Positions 16,111 to 24,569 of a stretch of DNA of 55,082 nucleotides are shown one piece after another. Location of the stretch: positions 1 to 55,082 of the forward strand of contig NZ_BDBV01000043.1 in the NCBI RefSeq assembly GCF_001613165.1, read 5' to 3'. The notes below the pieces were generated by a model. The model was not told the DNA's origin, searched no databases, and saw nothing but the letters and a program-made list of their open reading frames with translations. The stretch comes from Nocardia mexicana NBRC 108244. GTDB lineage: Bacteria > Actinomycetota > Actinomycetes > Mycobacteriales > Mycobacteriaceae. Both the position numbers and the translations under genes were made by a program. How positions within the stretch are numbered: position 1 is the stretch's first letter; every line of letters starts with the position of its first letter.

Positions 16111-16698
16111 ATGGCGACAACCCTGCGCGAACTCAACGGCTTCGACCCGACCCCGGCCGCACTGGCCGACGCCACCCTCATCCTGGTCGACTACCAGAAC
16201 ACCTACACCCGGGGCGTGATGGAGCTGACCGGCTGGGAGCCCGCCCTCGAGAACGCCGCCGCTCTGCTCGCCGAGGCCAGGGCGGCCGGATCGACGGTCA
16301 TCCACGTCATCAACGACGGCGGTGAGGGCACCCCCTACGACATCCGCGCCGAGATCGGCCGGATCCACCCGAAGGTCGCCCCGATCGAGGGCGAGGCCGT
16401 CGTCGTCAAGACCGTCCCCAACGGCTTCGTCGACACCGACCTGGGCGAACACGTCGACGCCGCGGGCCACGAGAACGTCGTCATCGCCGGTTTCATGACC
16501 CACATGTGCGTCACCTTCACCGCCGAGGGCGCATTCCTGCGCGGCAATCACCCGACGGTCGTCGCGGATGCCTGCGCAACCAGACCCCTCCCCGGCGCCG
16601 CGGGCGACGTCTCCGCCGACCAGCTCCACCAGGCCGCTCTCGCCACCATCGCCGACCTCTACGGAATCGTCGTCCCCTCTTCCTCCGAATTGAAGTAG
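16111..16698 (+). CDS. Isochorismatase-like cysteine hydrolase
   Basis: 195 residues, ATG at 16111 with GGAG about nine bases upstream. The catalytic triad of the family is visible: Asp in ILVDYQNTY, Lys in VVVKTVPNGF and Cys in GFMTHMCV. Members hydrolyse small amides or ethers (nicotinamidase, isochorismatase and relatives); the substrate here cannot be deduced. The pairing with a divergent GlxA-type regulator is common and suggests substrate-responsive control. Confidence 0.92.
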   Translation: MATTLRELNGFDPTPAALADATLILVDYQNTYTRGVMELTGWEPALENAAALLAEARAAGSTVIHVINDGGEGTPYDIRAEIGRIHPKVAPIEGEAVVVKTVPNGFVDTDLGEHVDAAGHENVVIAGFMTHMCVTFTAEGAFLRGNHPTVVADACATRPLPGAAGDVSADQLHQAALATIADLYGIVVPSSSELK

Positions 16699-16844
16699 CG
16701 GGACGCCGTCGACCTGGATCATCGATTGATGCGGGCGGGGTCGCTGTACGCCGCAACGCCGTTCGACGACCGGCGATTGCGGTTATGCTGACCAGTAATT
16801 CTGGACGCGTGACGAGCAATTGCGGGACGAGGCGAGGAGGAGCT

Positions 16845-17459
16845 GTGAGCGCGGCGATCGATTTCAGCTCGTCCTTCGGCGTGGGCCCATACACCGCGGA
16901 AGATCTCCACAACAGCCCCGAGGAGGGGAAGGGCTCCGAGCTGTGGAACGGGTGGCTGATCGAGAAGATGTCTCCGTCTCTGCGTCACAACCGGATGAGC
17001 CGCGGGCTCCGATGCCTGTTCGTCGACGCCGCCCGCCGCGCAGGTGCCGATGTGCTGGTCGATGGTGGTGAGTACGAGTTCGCGTTCCCGAACGGTATCC
17101 GTAAGCCCGATGTGTTCGTCATCGATTCGAAGGCCGAGGAGACCGGTTTCGCCGAGGAGGAGACGTTTCTCGACCCGGCCGACCTGCTGCTGATCGTCGA
17201 GGTCGTTTCGCCGAGGAGCGGCAGCGAGGCCCATGATCGGACGGTCAAGCGCATCGAATACGCCTCCGCGGGCGTGCCGAGCTATTGGATCGTCGACTTT
17301 CGCCCGGTTCCGCGCATCGAAGCTCTTCACCTCGACGGCGGCCGTTACGTCCGTACGGCGGTCGCCACCGCCGATGAGACCCTCGTGGTCGAGCATCCCT
17401 TCGAGATCAGCGTGACTCCGAACGCGCTGTACGATCTCGGTCGCCGCGACTTCGCCTGA
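16845..17459 (+). CDS. Uma2 family putative endonuclease (DUF820)
   Basis: 204 residues from a GTG at 16845 directly after GAGGAGGAG. PD-(D/E)xK-like fold signatures of Uma2 are present: the early LWNGWLIEKMSP strand, KPDVFVID, LLIVEVVSPRS and the closing YASAGVPSYWIVD. The family is widespread in cyanobacteria and actinobacteria and often occurs in many copies; a nuclease activity is inferred from the fold, and no target is known. It is the last gene of the accessory segment before the second ribosomal promoter. Confidence 0.9.
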   Translation: MSAAIDFSSSFGVGPYTAEDLHNSPEEGKGSELWNGWLIEKMSPSLRHNRMSRGLRCLFVDAARRAGADVLVDGGEYEFAFPNGIRKPDVFVIDSKAEETGFAEEETFLDPADLLLIVEVVSPRSGSEAHDRTVKRIEYASAGVPSYWIVDFRPVPRIEALHLDGGRYVRTAVATADETLVVEHPFEISVTPNALYDLGRRDFA

Positions 17460-17510
17460 CGCTCGAGGTTGCGGAGTAGGGGGTGAGTGCAGCGTCACGT
17501 CACCCCGGTT

Positions 17511-17539
17511 TTGGCCCTGACGAGGGGCTTGCTTACACT
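17511..17539 (+). promoter_or_regulatory. Promoter of rpsH-rplF-...-rplO
   Basis: TTGGCC (17511-17516), 17-base spacer, TACACT (17534-17539). GTTGCCTG begins seven bases after the -10 box, exactly as upstream of rplN. The leader to the rpsH ATG (17722) is about 175 nucleotides. This promoter restores transcription of the second half of the split operon. Confidence 0.8.
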
Positions 17540-17545
17540 GGACCA

Positions 17546-17569
17546 GTTGCCTGGGCACCCCTGTGCCCA
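17546..17569 (+). promoter_or_regulatory. Transcript start region and leader hairpin of the rpsH operon
   Basis: GTTGCCTG (17546-17553) merges into a perfect hairpin, TGGGCAC (17552-17558), loop CCCT, GTGCCCA (17563-17569). Compare the copy at 9822-9848. The shared position and structure with different stem bases suggest a common regulatory leader. Confidence 0.55.
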
Positions 17570-17721
17570 TCTTCGTGTGTGCGCGACCCGGGCGATACGA
17601 ACTCAACCGGTCGGTGATTTGCCGGCCGGACCAGCCGAATTGCTGTAGGCCCACGATCGGCGTGCCGAAAGGCATGCGGGTGCTGTATGGGAACCGCGGC
17701 GAGAAAGGTGAGCGGTCAAGC

Positions 17722-18120
17722 ATGACCATGACTGATCCGATCGCAGACTTCCTGACCCGTCTGCGCAACGCCAACTCGGCGTACCACGATCAGGTGAAGG
17801 CCCCGCATTCGAAGCTCAAGGCGAATATCGCCGAGATCCTGAAACGCGAGGGCTACATCGCCGACTTCCGCACCGAGGATGCGACCGTCGGCAAGACCCT
17901 GATCGTCGACCTGAAGTACGGCCAGAGCCGGGAGCGCAGCCTGCAGGGCGTGCGCCGCGTCTCGAAGCCGGGCCTCCGGGTGTACGCGAAATCCACCAAC
18001 CTGCCCAAGGTGCTGGGCGGCCTGGGCGTGGCCATCATCTCCACGTCGCAGGGCCTGCTCACGGACCGTCAGGCCAAGCAACACGGCGTGGGCGGCGAAG
18101 TCCTCGCCTACGTCTGGTAA
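17722..18120 (+). CDS. rpsH: 30S ribosomal protein S8
   Basis: 132 residues; ATG at 17722 preceded by AAAGGTGAG. MTMTDPIADFLTRLRNA at the start and VGGEVLAYVW at the end are diagnostic. S8 binds the central domain of 16S rRNA and in many bacteria represses its own operon translationally. It is first in the resumed spc operon, behind its own promoter. Confidence 0.98.
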   Translation: MTMTDPIADFLTRLRNANSAYHDQVKAPHSKLKANIAEILKREGYIADFRTEDATVGKTLIVDLKYGQSRERSLQGVRRVSKPGLRVYAKSTNLPKVLGGLGVAIISTSQGLLTDRQAKQHGVGGEVLAYVW

Positions 18121-18135
18121 GGGAGGTTAGGAACA

Positions 18136-18675
18136 ATGTCGCGTATCGGTAAGAGGCCGATTGCCGTTCCTTCCGGCGTCGAGGTGAACATCGACGGCCA
18201 GAACGTGTCGGTCAAGGGACCCAAGGGCACCCTGTCGCACGTGATCGCCGAACCGATCACCATCGTCAAGGCCGAGAACGGTGAACTCGAGGTCGGGCGT
18301 CCCGACGACGAGCGTCGCAACCGCTCCCTGCACGGTCTGACCCGCACCCTGATCAACAACATGATCGTCGGTGTCTCGCAGGGCTACGAGAAGAAGATGG
18401 AAATCTTCGGCGTCGGTTACCGCGTGCAGCAGAAGGGCAGCGACCTCGAGTTCGCGCTCGGCTACAGCCACCCGGTTCCGGTGAAGGCGCCCGAGGGCAT
18501 CACCCTCAAGGTCGAGGCCCCCACCAAGTTCTCGGTGTCCGGCATCGACAAGCAGCGGGTCGGCCAGGTCGCCGCGGTGATCCACCGCCTGCGCAAGCCC
18601 GACCCGTACAAGGGCAAGGGCATTCGCTACGAGGGCGAGGTCGTGCGGCGCAAGGAAGGGAAGACGGGTAAGTAA
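18136..18675 (+). CDS. rplF: 50S ribosomal protein L6
   Basis: 179 residues, ATG after GGGAGG. MSRIGKRPI, VSVKGPKG, and the signature DPYKGKGIRYEGEVVRRKEGK near the C-terminus identify L6, which sits near the factor-binding site of the 50S subunit. It is 15 bases after rpsH. Confidence 0.98.
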   Translation: MSRIGKRPIAVPSGVEVNIDGQNVSVKGPKGTLSHVIAEPITIVKAENGELEVGRPDDERRNRSLHGLTRTLINNMIVGVSQGYEKKMEIFGVGYRVQQKGSDLEFALGYSHPVPVKAPEGITLKVEAPTKFSVSGIDKQRVGQVAAVIHRLRKPDPYKGKGIRYEGEVVRRKEGKTGK

Positions 18676-18678
18676 GCC

Positions 18679-19086
18679 ATGGCACAAACTGATACTCAGA
18701 AGGCCGCGCGCAAGCCGCTCGGCAAGGACGTGTCGACCCGTCGCCGAGTCGCGAAGACGCGCCGGCACTTCCGGCTGCGCAAGAAGGTCGCCGGCACCGC
18801 CGAGACCCCGCGCCTGGTCGTGTTCCGCTCCGCGCGGCACCTGCACGCCCAGCTGGTGGACGATTCGGTCGGCAAGACCGTCGCCGCCGCCTCGTCGATC
18901 GAGCCCGACGTGCGGGCCGTCGACGGCGACAAGACCGCCAAGGGCAAGAAGGTCGGCGAGCTGATCGCCGCCCGCGCCAAGGCCGCCGGTGTGGAGGTCG
19001 TGGTCTTCGACCGCGGCGGCCACGACTACCACGGCCGCATCGCCGCCCTGGCGGATGCCGCACGGGAAGGCGGGTTGAAGTTCTAA
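18679..19086 (+). CDS. rplR: 50S ribosomal protein L18
   Basis: 135 residues, a few longer than the E. coli protein because of an N-terminal extension usual in actinobacteria. RLVVFRSARHLHAQLVDD and FDRGGHDYHGRIAALADAAR are the 5S-rRNA-binding L18 signatures. It starts three bases after the rplF stop. Confidence 0.98.
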   Translation: MAQTDTQKAARKPLGKDVSTRRRVAKTRRHFRLRKKVAGTAETPRLVVFRSARHLHAQLVDDSVGKTVAAASSIEPDVRAVDGDKTAKGKKVGELIAARAKAAGVEVVVFDRGGHDYHGRIAALADAAREGGLKF

Positions 19087-19123
19087 TGACCAGCACCAAG
19101 CGCATGAACGGAAGGAACGTCTG

Positions 19124-19762
19124 ATGCCGGGACGTCAGCGGCGTGACGGCGGAAACGGACCCGCCGGACAGAATTCGAACGAGGGCGGCCGCCAGGAGCG
19201 TGGCGGCGGGCGTAACCGCCGCGACGATCGTCGCAACGATGCCGCCGAGAAGAACCAGCTCGAGCGCGTTGTCGCGATCAACCGCGTGTCCAAGGTCGTC
19301 AAGGGTGGTCGGCGCTTCAGCTTCACCGCCCTGGTGATCGTGGGCGACGGCAACGGCCTGGTCGGTGTCGGTTACGGCAAGGCCAAGGAAGTGCCGGCGG
19401 CCATCCAGAAGGGTGTCGAGGAGGCGCGCAAGAACTTCTTCCGCGTCCCGATGATCGGCTCCACCGTCACCCACCCGGTCCAGGGTGAGGCGGCGGCCGG
19501 TGTCGTCATGCTGCGCCCGGCCTCGCCGGGTACCGGTGTGATCGCCGGTGGCGCCGCGCGTGCCGTGCTGGAATGCGCGGGCATCCACGACATCCTGGCC
19601 AAGTCGCTCGGCAGCGACAACGCCATCAACGTCGTGCACGCGACCGTGGCGGCCCTGAAGATGCTGCAGCGTCCCGAAGAGGTGGCGGCCCGCCGTGGCC
19701 TGCCGCTCGAGGATGTGGCACCTGCGGGCATGCTGCGTGCGCGCGCGGGAGTGGGAGCCTGA
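19124..19762 (+). CDS. rpsE: 30S ribosomal protein S5
   Basis: 212 residues, ATG at 19124 after GGAAGG. A basic, Gly/Arg/Asn-rich N-terminal tail (~40 residues) precedes the conserved core: VVAINRVSKVVKGGRRFSF, VGVGYGKAKEVPAAIQKG and GGAARAVLECAGIHD. The tail length is typical of Mycobacteriales. S5 acts in decoding accuracy and the mRNA-unwinding entry channel. Confidence 0.98.
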   Translation: MPGRQRRDGGNGPAGQNSNEGGRQERGGGRNRRDDRRNDAAEKNQLERVVAINRVSKVVKGGRRFSFTALVIVGDGNGLVGVGYGKAKEVPAAIQKGVEEARKNFFRVPMIGSTVTHPVQGEAAAGVVMLRPASPGTGVIAGGAARAVLECAGIHDILAKSLGSDNAINVVHATVAALKMLQRPEEVAARRGLPLEDVAPAGMLRARAGVGA

Positions 19763-19763
19763 C

Positions 19764-19949
19764 ATGACACAGCTGAAGGTGACCCAGATCAAGTCCACGA
19801 TCGGCGCCAAGAAGAATCAGCGCGATTCGCTGCGCACCCTCGGACTGAAGGGCATCCGCAAGTCCGTCGTCCGCGAGGACACCGCCGAGAACCGCGGGCT
19901 GATCAACGTCGTGCGCCACCTCGTAAATGTTGAGGAGGTCAAGGCATGA
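19764..19949 (+). CDS. rpmD: 50S ribosomal protein L30
   Basis: 61 residues, ATG at 19764 one base after the rpsE stop. LKVTQIKSTIGAKKNQRDSL and LGLKGIRKSVVREDT are the small L30 domain. Its stop overlaps the rplO start (ATGA), indicating coupling. Confidence 0.97.
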   Translation: MTQLKVTQIKSTIGAKKNQRDSLRTLGLKGIRKSVVREDTAENRGLINVVRHLVNVEEVKA

Positions 19950-20389
19950 CCATCAAGCTCCACCACCTGCGTCCGGCCCCGGGCGCCAAGACCGAGAAGA
20001 CCCGCGTGGGTCGCGGTGAGGCGTCCAAGGGCAAGACCGCGGGCCGCGGTACCAAGGGTACGAAGGCTCGCAAGAATGTGCCCGCTCGCTTCGAGGGCGG
20101 TCAGATGCCGCTGCACATGCGGCTGCCGAAGCTGAAGGGCTTCACCAACCCGTTCCGGACCGAGTATCAGGTCGTGAACGTCGGTGACATCGCCGTGAAG
20201 TTCCCCGAGGGCGGTGCGATCGACAAGGACCAGCTGGTTGCGGCCGGTCTGGTGCGCAAGAACGAACTGGTGAAGGTGCTCGGCGAGGGCGAAATCGGTG
20301 TGGCCGTTCAGGTTTCCGCCGACAAGTTCTCCGGCTCCGCCAAGGAGAAGATCACCGCCGCCGGTGGAACCGCCACCGAGCTGGGCTGA
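19946..20389 (+). CDS. rplO: 50S ribosomal protein L15
   Basis: 147 residues. The Gly/Lys-rich N-terminal arm (KLHHLRPAPGAKTEKTRVGR) and QMPLHMRLPKLKGF are characteristic. It is the last ribosomal gene before a hairpin and secY. In M. tuberculosis unrelated genes lie between rplO and secY; here they are adjacent. Confidence 0.98.
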   Translation: MTIKLHHLRPAPGAKTEKTRVGRGEASKGKTAGRGTKGTKARKNVPARFEGGQMPLHMRLPKLKGFTNPFRTEYQVVNVGDIAVKFPEGGAIDKDQLVAAGLVRKNELVKVLGEGEIGVAVQVSADKFSGSAKEKITAAGGTATELG

Positions 20390-20412
20390 CAGTTACCTTA
20401 TGTAGTAGGGGG

Positions 20413-20440
20413 CGCCGGACGGGTGAGAGCCCGTCCGGCG
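20413..20440 (+). terminator. Strong hairpin between rplO and secY
   Basis: A perfect 11-bp GC-rich stem (arms 20413-20423 and 20430-20440, loop TGAGAG) lies 24 bases after rplO. No T-tract follows, so it may be a partial terminator, an attenuator or an mRNA-stability element dividing ribosomal genes from secY-adk-map. Confidence 0.6.
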
Positions 20441-20498
20441 TCGCTGTTAAAGTCAAGTTGTTGTCTGCCCTGCCCCATGTCGTTAGCCAGGAGGATCT

Positions 20499-21821
20499 GT
20501 GCTTTCCGCCTTCGTATCGGCTTTCCGGACCCCGGACTTACGGCGGAAGATTCTCTTCACGCTGGGCCTCGTCGCGCTGTACCGCGTCGGTGCCTCGCTG
20601 CCGTCGCCCGGTGTCGACTACAAGGCGATCCGGACCTGTATCGAGCAGGTGTCCGGCGGCGAGAACGCCGGGATCTACCAGCTGATCAACCTGTTCTCCG
20701 GTGGTGCGCTGCTGCAGCTGTCGGTGTTCGCGATCGGCATCATGCCGTACATCACCGCGAGCATCATCATCCAGCTGCTGACCGTGGTCATTCCGCGCTT
20801 CGAGGAACTGCGCAAGGAAGGCCAGGCCGGCCAGACCAAGATGACGCAGTACACCCGGTACCTGTCGATCGCGCTGGCGATCCTGCAGGCCACCGGTCTC
20901 GTGGCGCTCGCCGCCCGCGGTCAGCTGCTGCGCGGCTGCCAGGAGGACATCCTCGCCGACACCAGCATCTTCGGCATGATCATCATCGTGCTGGTGATGA
21001 CGGCCGGTGCGGCCCTGGTGATGTGGTTCGGCGAGCAGATCACCGAGCGCGGCGTCGGCAACGGCATGTCGCTGCTGATCTTCGCCGGCATCGCGGCGCG
21101 GATTCCCGGTGAGGGCAAGGCGATCCTGGACAGCAAGGGTGCGCTGATCTTCTCCCTGGTGTGCGTCGGCGCCTTCCTGGTGATCGTCGCGGTGATCTTC
21201 GTCGAGCAGGGCCAGCGCCGAATACCGGTGCAATACGCGAAACGCGTGGTCGGCCGCAAGATGTACGGCGGTTCCTCCACCTACCTGCCGCTGAAGGTCA
21301 ACCAGGCGGGTGTGATCCCGGTGATCTTCGCGTCCTCGCTGCTGTACCTGCCGAACCTGGTCGCCCAGCTGACCCAGTCGACGAATACGCAGGACCCCAG
21401 CTGGTGGCAGGAGATCATCCAGAAGTATCTGGTGGATCCGACGAACCCGGCGTACATCATCATCTACTTCGCGCTGATCGTGTTCTTCACGTACTTCTAC
21501 GTGGCGATCACGTTCAACCCGGAGGAACGCGCGGACGAGATGAAGAAGTTCGGCGGCTTCATTCCCGGGTATCGTCCCGGTAAGCCGACCGCCGACTATC
21601 TGAACTACGTCCTGAGCCGCATCACCCTCCCCGGCTCCCTCTACCTCGGTGCCGTGGCGGTACTGCCCAACCTGTTCCTTAACATGGGCAATTCGAGCGG
21701 TTTGCAGAACCTGCCGTTCGGTGGCACGGCCGTGCTGATCGTCGTGAGTGTTGGCCTCGATACGGTCAAACAGATCGAGAGCCAACTGATGAACAGAAAT
21801 TACGAAGGGTTCCTCAAGTGA
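20499..21821 (+). CDS. secY: Protein translocase subunit SecY
   Basis: 440 residues, GTG at 20499 after AGGAGG. Ten transmembrane segments can be followed; hallmark sequences include FSGGALLQLSVFAIGIMPYI, the GERGVGNG-like ITERGVGNGMSLLIFAGI and RRIPVQYAKR. It forms the Sec channel with SecE and SecG. The stop overlaps the adk start by two bases. Confidence 0.98.
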   Translation: MLSAFVSAFRTPDLRRKILFTLGLVALYRVGASLPSPGVDYKAIRTCIEQVSGGENAGIYQLINLFSGGALLQLSVFAIGIMPYITASIIIQLLTVVIPRFEELRKEGQAGQTKMTQYTRYLSIALAILQATGLVALAARGQLLRGCQEDILADTSIFGMIIIVLVMTAGAALVMWFGEQITERGVGNGMSLLIFAGIAARIPGEGKAILDSKGALIFSLVCVGAFLVIVAVIFVEQGQRRIPVQYAKRVVGRKMYGGSSTYLPLKVNQAGVIPVIFASSLLYLPNLVAQLTQSTNTQDPSWWQEIIQKYLVDPTNPAYIIIYFALIVFFTYFYVAITFNPEERADEMKKFGGFIPGYRPGKPTADYLNYVLSRITLPGSLYLGAVAVLPNLFLNMGNSSGLQNLPFGGTAVLIVVSVGLDTVKQIESQLMNRNYEGFLK

Positions 21822-22363
21822 GACTCGTACTGCTCGGACCGCCGGGTGCCGGCAAGGGCACGCAAGCCGAACTGTTGTCGGACAAGCTGGGTGTCCCGCA
21901 TATCTCCACGGGGAATCTGTTCCGTGCGAACATCGACCAGCAGACGCCGCTGGGCCGCGAGGCGAAGAAGTACCTGGACGCGGGCAATCTCGTGCCCAGC
22001 GACGTGACCAACCGCATGGTCGAGGCGCGTATCGCCGAGCCCGATGCCGCGAACGGATTCGTGCTCGACGGCTACCCGCGCACGGTCGATCAGGCCGAGG
22101 CGCTGGAGAAGATGCTGAAGGAGGCCGGCTTCGAGCTGGACGCCGTGCTCAGCTTCGAGGTGTCCGAGGACGTCGTGGTCGGCCGCATGATGGGCCGTGG
22201 CCGCGCCGACGACACCGAAGAGGTGATCCGCAACCGGATGCGCGTATACCGCGAGGAGACCGAGCCGCTGCTCGAGCACTACGACGGGCTGGTCGTGTCG
22301 GTGGACGGCGTCGGTGAGGTCGAAGAGGTCAACAACCGCCTGCTCCGGGCCCTGGGCCGCTGA
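21818..22363 (+). CDS. adk: Adenylate kinase
   Basis: 181 residues, the short form without the LID zinc-finger insertion that is normal in actinobacteria. GPPGAGKGTQ is the P-loop; DGYPRTVDQAEAL and the short LID GRGRADDTEEVIRNRM are intact. It converts AMP plus ATP to two ADP. The GTG start overlaps the secY stop (GTGA). Confidence 0.98.
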   Translation: MRLVLLGPPGAGKGTQAELLSDKLGVPHISTGNLFRANIDQQTPLGREAKKYLDAGNLVPSDVTNRMVEARIAEPDAANGFVLDGYPRTVDQAEALEKMLKEAGFELDAVLSFEVSEDVVVGRMMGRGRADDTEEVIRNRMRVYREETEPLLEHYDGLVVSVDGVGEVEEVNNRLLRALGR

Positions 22364-22368
22364 CGCGA

Positions 22369-23169
22369 ATGGTCTTCGGCCGCAAGCACAAGAAGGTGGT
22401 GCCGTTCCGCACCGCCGGTGAGCTGGATGCGATGGCGGCGGCCGGGGCCGTCGTCGGCGAGGCACTGGTCGCGGTGCGATCGGCGGCCAAGCCGGGTGTG
22501 TCGACGCTGGAGCTGGACGAGGTGGCCGAGCAGGTCATCCGCGGGGCCGGTGCCGTGCCGTCGTTCAAGGGCTACCACGGTTTCCCGGGATCCATCTGCT
22601 CCTCGGTGAACGACCGTGTGGTGCACGGGATTCCGACCAAGGACGAGGTGCTCGCCGAGGGCGATCTGGTCTCGATCGACTGCGGTGCCATCCTCGACGG
22701 CTGGCACGGTGATTCGGCGTGGACGTTCGGCGTCGGCGAGCTCATCGAGGCCGACCGGCTGCTGAGCGAGGCGACGAAGCTGTCGATGGAGGCCGGTATC
22801 GCGGCCATGCTGCCCGAGAACCGGCTCACCGACGTCTCCCACGCCATCGAGCTGGGCACCCGGGCGGCCGAGCGGGAGCACGACCGCGCCTACGGCATCG
22901 TCGATGGCTACGGTGGTCACGGCATCGGCCGGCAGATGCACATGGATCCGTTCCTCGCCAACGAGGGCGAGCCGGGCCGGGGGCCGAAACTCGTTGTGGG
23001 ATCGGTACTCGCGATCGAGCCGATGCTCACGTTGGGGACCACCCAGACCCGCGTGCTCGGCGACGACTGGACCGTCGTGACCGAGGACGGCAGCCGGGCC
23101 GCGCACTGGGAGCACACCGTTGCCGTCACCGAGGACGGGCCGCGAATTCTGACGTTGCGTCCGGAGTAG
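22369..23169 (+). CDS. map: Type I methionine aminopeptidase
   Basis: 266 residues, five bases after adk. Metal ligands of the pita-bread fold are visible: the two Asp in SIDCGAILDGWHGDSAWTF, His in GHGIGRQMH, Glu in AIEPMLTLG and Glu in AHWEHTVAV. It removes initiator methionine after deformylation. Its place after secY-adk is the standard actinobacterial arrangement. Confidence 0.97.
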   Translation: MVFGRKHKKVVPFRTAGELDAMAAAGAVVGEALVAVRSAAKPGVSTLELDEVAEQVIRGAGAVPSFKGYHGFPGSICSSVNDRVVHGIPTKDEVLAEGDLVSIDCGAILDGWHGDSAWTFGVGELIEADRLLSEATKLSMEAGIAAMLPENRLTDVSHAIELGTRAAEREHDRAYGIVDGYGGHGIGRQMHMDPFLANEGEPGRGPKLVVGSVLAIEPMLTLGTTQTRVLGDDWTVVTEDGSRAAHWEHTVAVTEDGPRILTLRPE

Positions 23170-23233
23170 CTCGGGCGCATCGGTTCCGTTAACGCCGAGG
23201 TTCGATCCTGTTCGTCTTGGGCATGATTCGACC

Positions 23234-24025
23234 ATGACGACTGCGGAGGATCCGGCGCCGGCGGCTGCTATCGGCGCCGCCGCCGAGCGAGAGCGGCTGG
23301 GACGGCATCGCGAGACCTACCGGGAGGCGGCTCGCGGCTCGCGGCGTTACGTCGTGGAAGCCGCCGTCACCACCGCGGGGTTCGCGGCCGCGATCGCCGG
23401 GTTCTCGATGGGGTGGCAGATGCTCGGAATCCTCGGTGTCACAACCGTATTGATGTGCGGTGTTCGATTACTGGCCGGGCTGGGCCTGCTGGGATGGGTG
23501 TCCGCCCGCAACAGGGGCATGCGGCTGGACCTCTACGAGCACGGGCTCGTCATGGTGTTCCGCGGGCAGGTGCGGGTGGTGCGCTACGACTCCACGACGC
23601 TGCGGCGACGGATCGTGCGCATGGTGGAAAACCCGGCGCCGGACCAGATCTCGTACGCCTACACCGTCGTCGACGTCGCCGGGGTGCCGATCACCCTGCG
23701 GCAGGGCATCGAAAATCCCCAGGAGTGGGGAGCGCGGATCGAGCGCGGTGTGACCGAGGCGCAGCTGCCCCGGGCGCGGGAGGCGCTGCACGCGGGCGAG
23801 TGCGTCGACTTCGAGTACTTCCGGTTGAGCGGCAACGGGATCAGCGTGCGCAAACGATCGATCCCGTGGGCCCGGGTGAGCGAGATCGCCGTCGTGAGCG
23901 GGTGGTTGAGCGTGCGGGTCGTGGGGCAGTCGCAGCCGCTGGAGTCGCTGCCGATCAGTGAGATTCCGAACTACGCGGTGTTTCGGGCGCTTGCCGACGA
24001 GCTGTGGTCGCCGGCGGACGTGTGA
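23234..24025 (+). CDS. DUF6585-like membrane protein
   Basis: 263 residues, ATG at 23234. A basic cytoplasmic N-terminus (~35 residues) precedes two adjacent hydrophobic segments (about residues 46-63 and 66-92), then a soluble domain beginning LDLYEHGLVMVFRGQVRVVRYD, the pattern I associate with DUF6585 proteins. A second half (FRLSGNGISVRKRSIPWARV) resembles a repeated PH-like strand set. Function is unknown; topology suggests a membrane-anchored PH-like domain facing the cytoplasm. It stands alone between map and the WXG100 locus. Confidence 0.75.
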   Translation: MTTAEDPAPAAAIGAAAERERLGRHRETYREAARGSRRYVVEAAVTTAGFAAAIAGFSMGWQMLGILGVTTVLMCGVRLLAGLGLLGWVSARNRGMRLDLYEHGLVMVFRGQVRVVRYDSTTLRRRIVRMVENPAPDQISYAYTVVDVAGVPITLRQGIENPQEWGARIERGVTEAQLPRAREALHAGECVDFEYFRLSGNGISVRKRSIPWARVSEIAVVSGWLSVRVVGQSQPLESLPISEIPNYAVFRALADELWSPADV

Positions 24026-24238
24026 TCGGCGGCCCGTCAGGAATCCGTCAACGATCGTATTGCGGTGGCGCGCACGGTATCGCCCGCGTCGGAAGCGAGA
24101 CCGGCCTCGATGTCCCGCCGGTTCATTGTCCGTGACAACGGTTGCGCGGCACCGGATATCAGAACCTCGTTAATACCTCTTCTGCCTGGTGAGCATGCCG
24201 TGTGATCGTGTGATCCGTTCCGGTGGAAGGGGTTTGCG

Positions 24239-24535
24239 ATGGCTACGAAGGTCGGGGTCACTCCGCATCAGCTGCGGAAGGCCGCGGGGGACATGGGTGA
24301 CCTGCGCGACCGGGTGCGGGGCATCCTGGACAAGCTCGAGCGGTCGGTGGGTTCCAAGGAGAACGCCTGGGGCAACGACAGTTACGGCAGCACCTTCGCC
24401 GGTGGTGAGCACGGCTACATCGCGTCGCACGAGAACCTGCGTGTGCAGATGGGCAATATGGCCACGACCATCGGCTCCTACTCGACCGGGCAGTACAAGG
24501 CCGCCGACCTGTTGGAGAAACAGGATCACCTCTGA
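24239..24535 (+). CDS. WXG100-like ESX secretion protein (locus B)
   Basis: 98 residues, ATG at 24239 with GGAAGGGG upstream. It is two helices around a turn with a WG motif (ENAWGNDSYGS), the size and plan of WXG100 proteins exported by type VII systems. It resembles the protein at 35835 (GSPWGNDKIGS), and both precede a CpnT-like giant. It probably pairs with the N-terminal WXG100-like helices of the next gene for export. Confidence 0.8.
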   Translation: MATKVGVTPHQLRKAAGDMGDLRDRVRGILDKLERSVGSKENAWGNDSYGSTFAGGEHGYIASHENLRVQMGNMATTIGSYSTGQYKAADLLEKQDHL

Positions 24536-24569
24536 CAACCGGCATCATTCGACGTAGCGCCTGACGACG

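Noticed and set aside
24126..24138. TTGTC-CGT-GACAA palindrome upstream of the locus B WXG100 gene considered as an operator
   Set aside because: It is a short single copy about 100 bases before the start with no well-spaced promoter next to it; chance occurrence is plausible.
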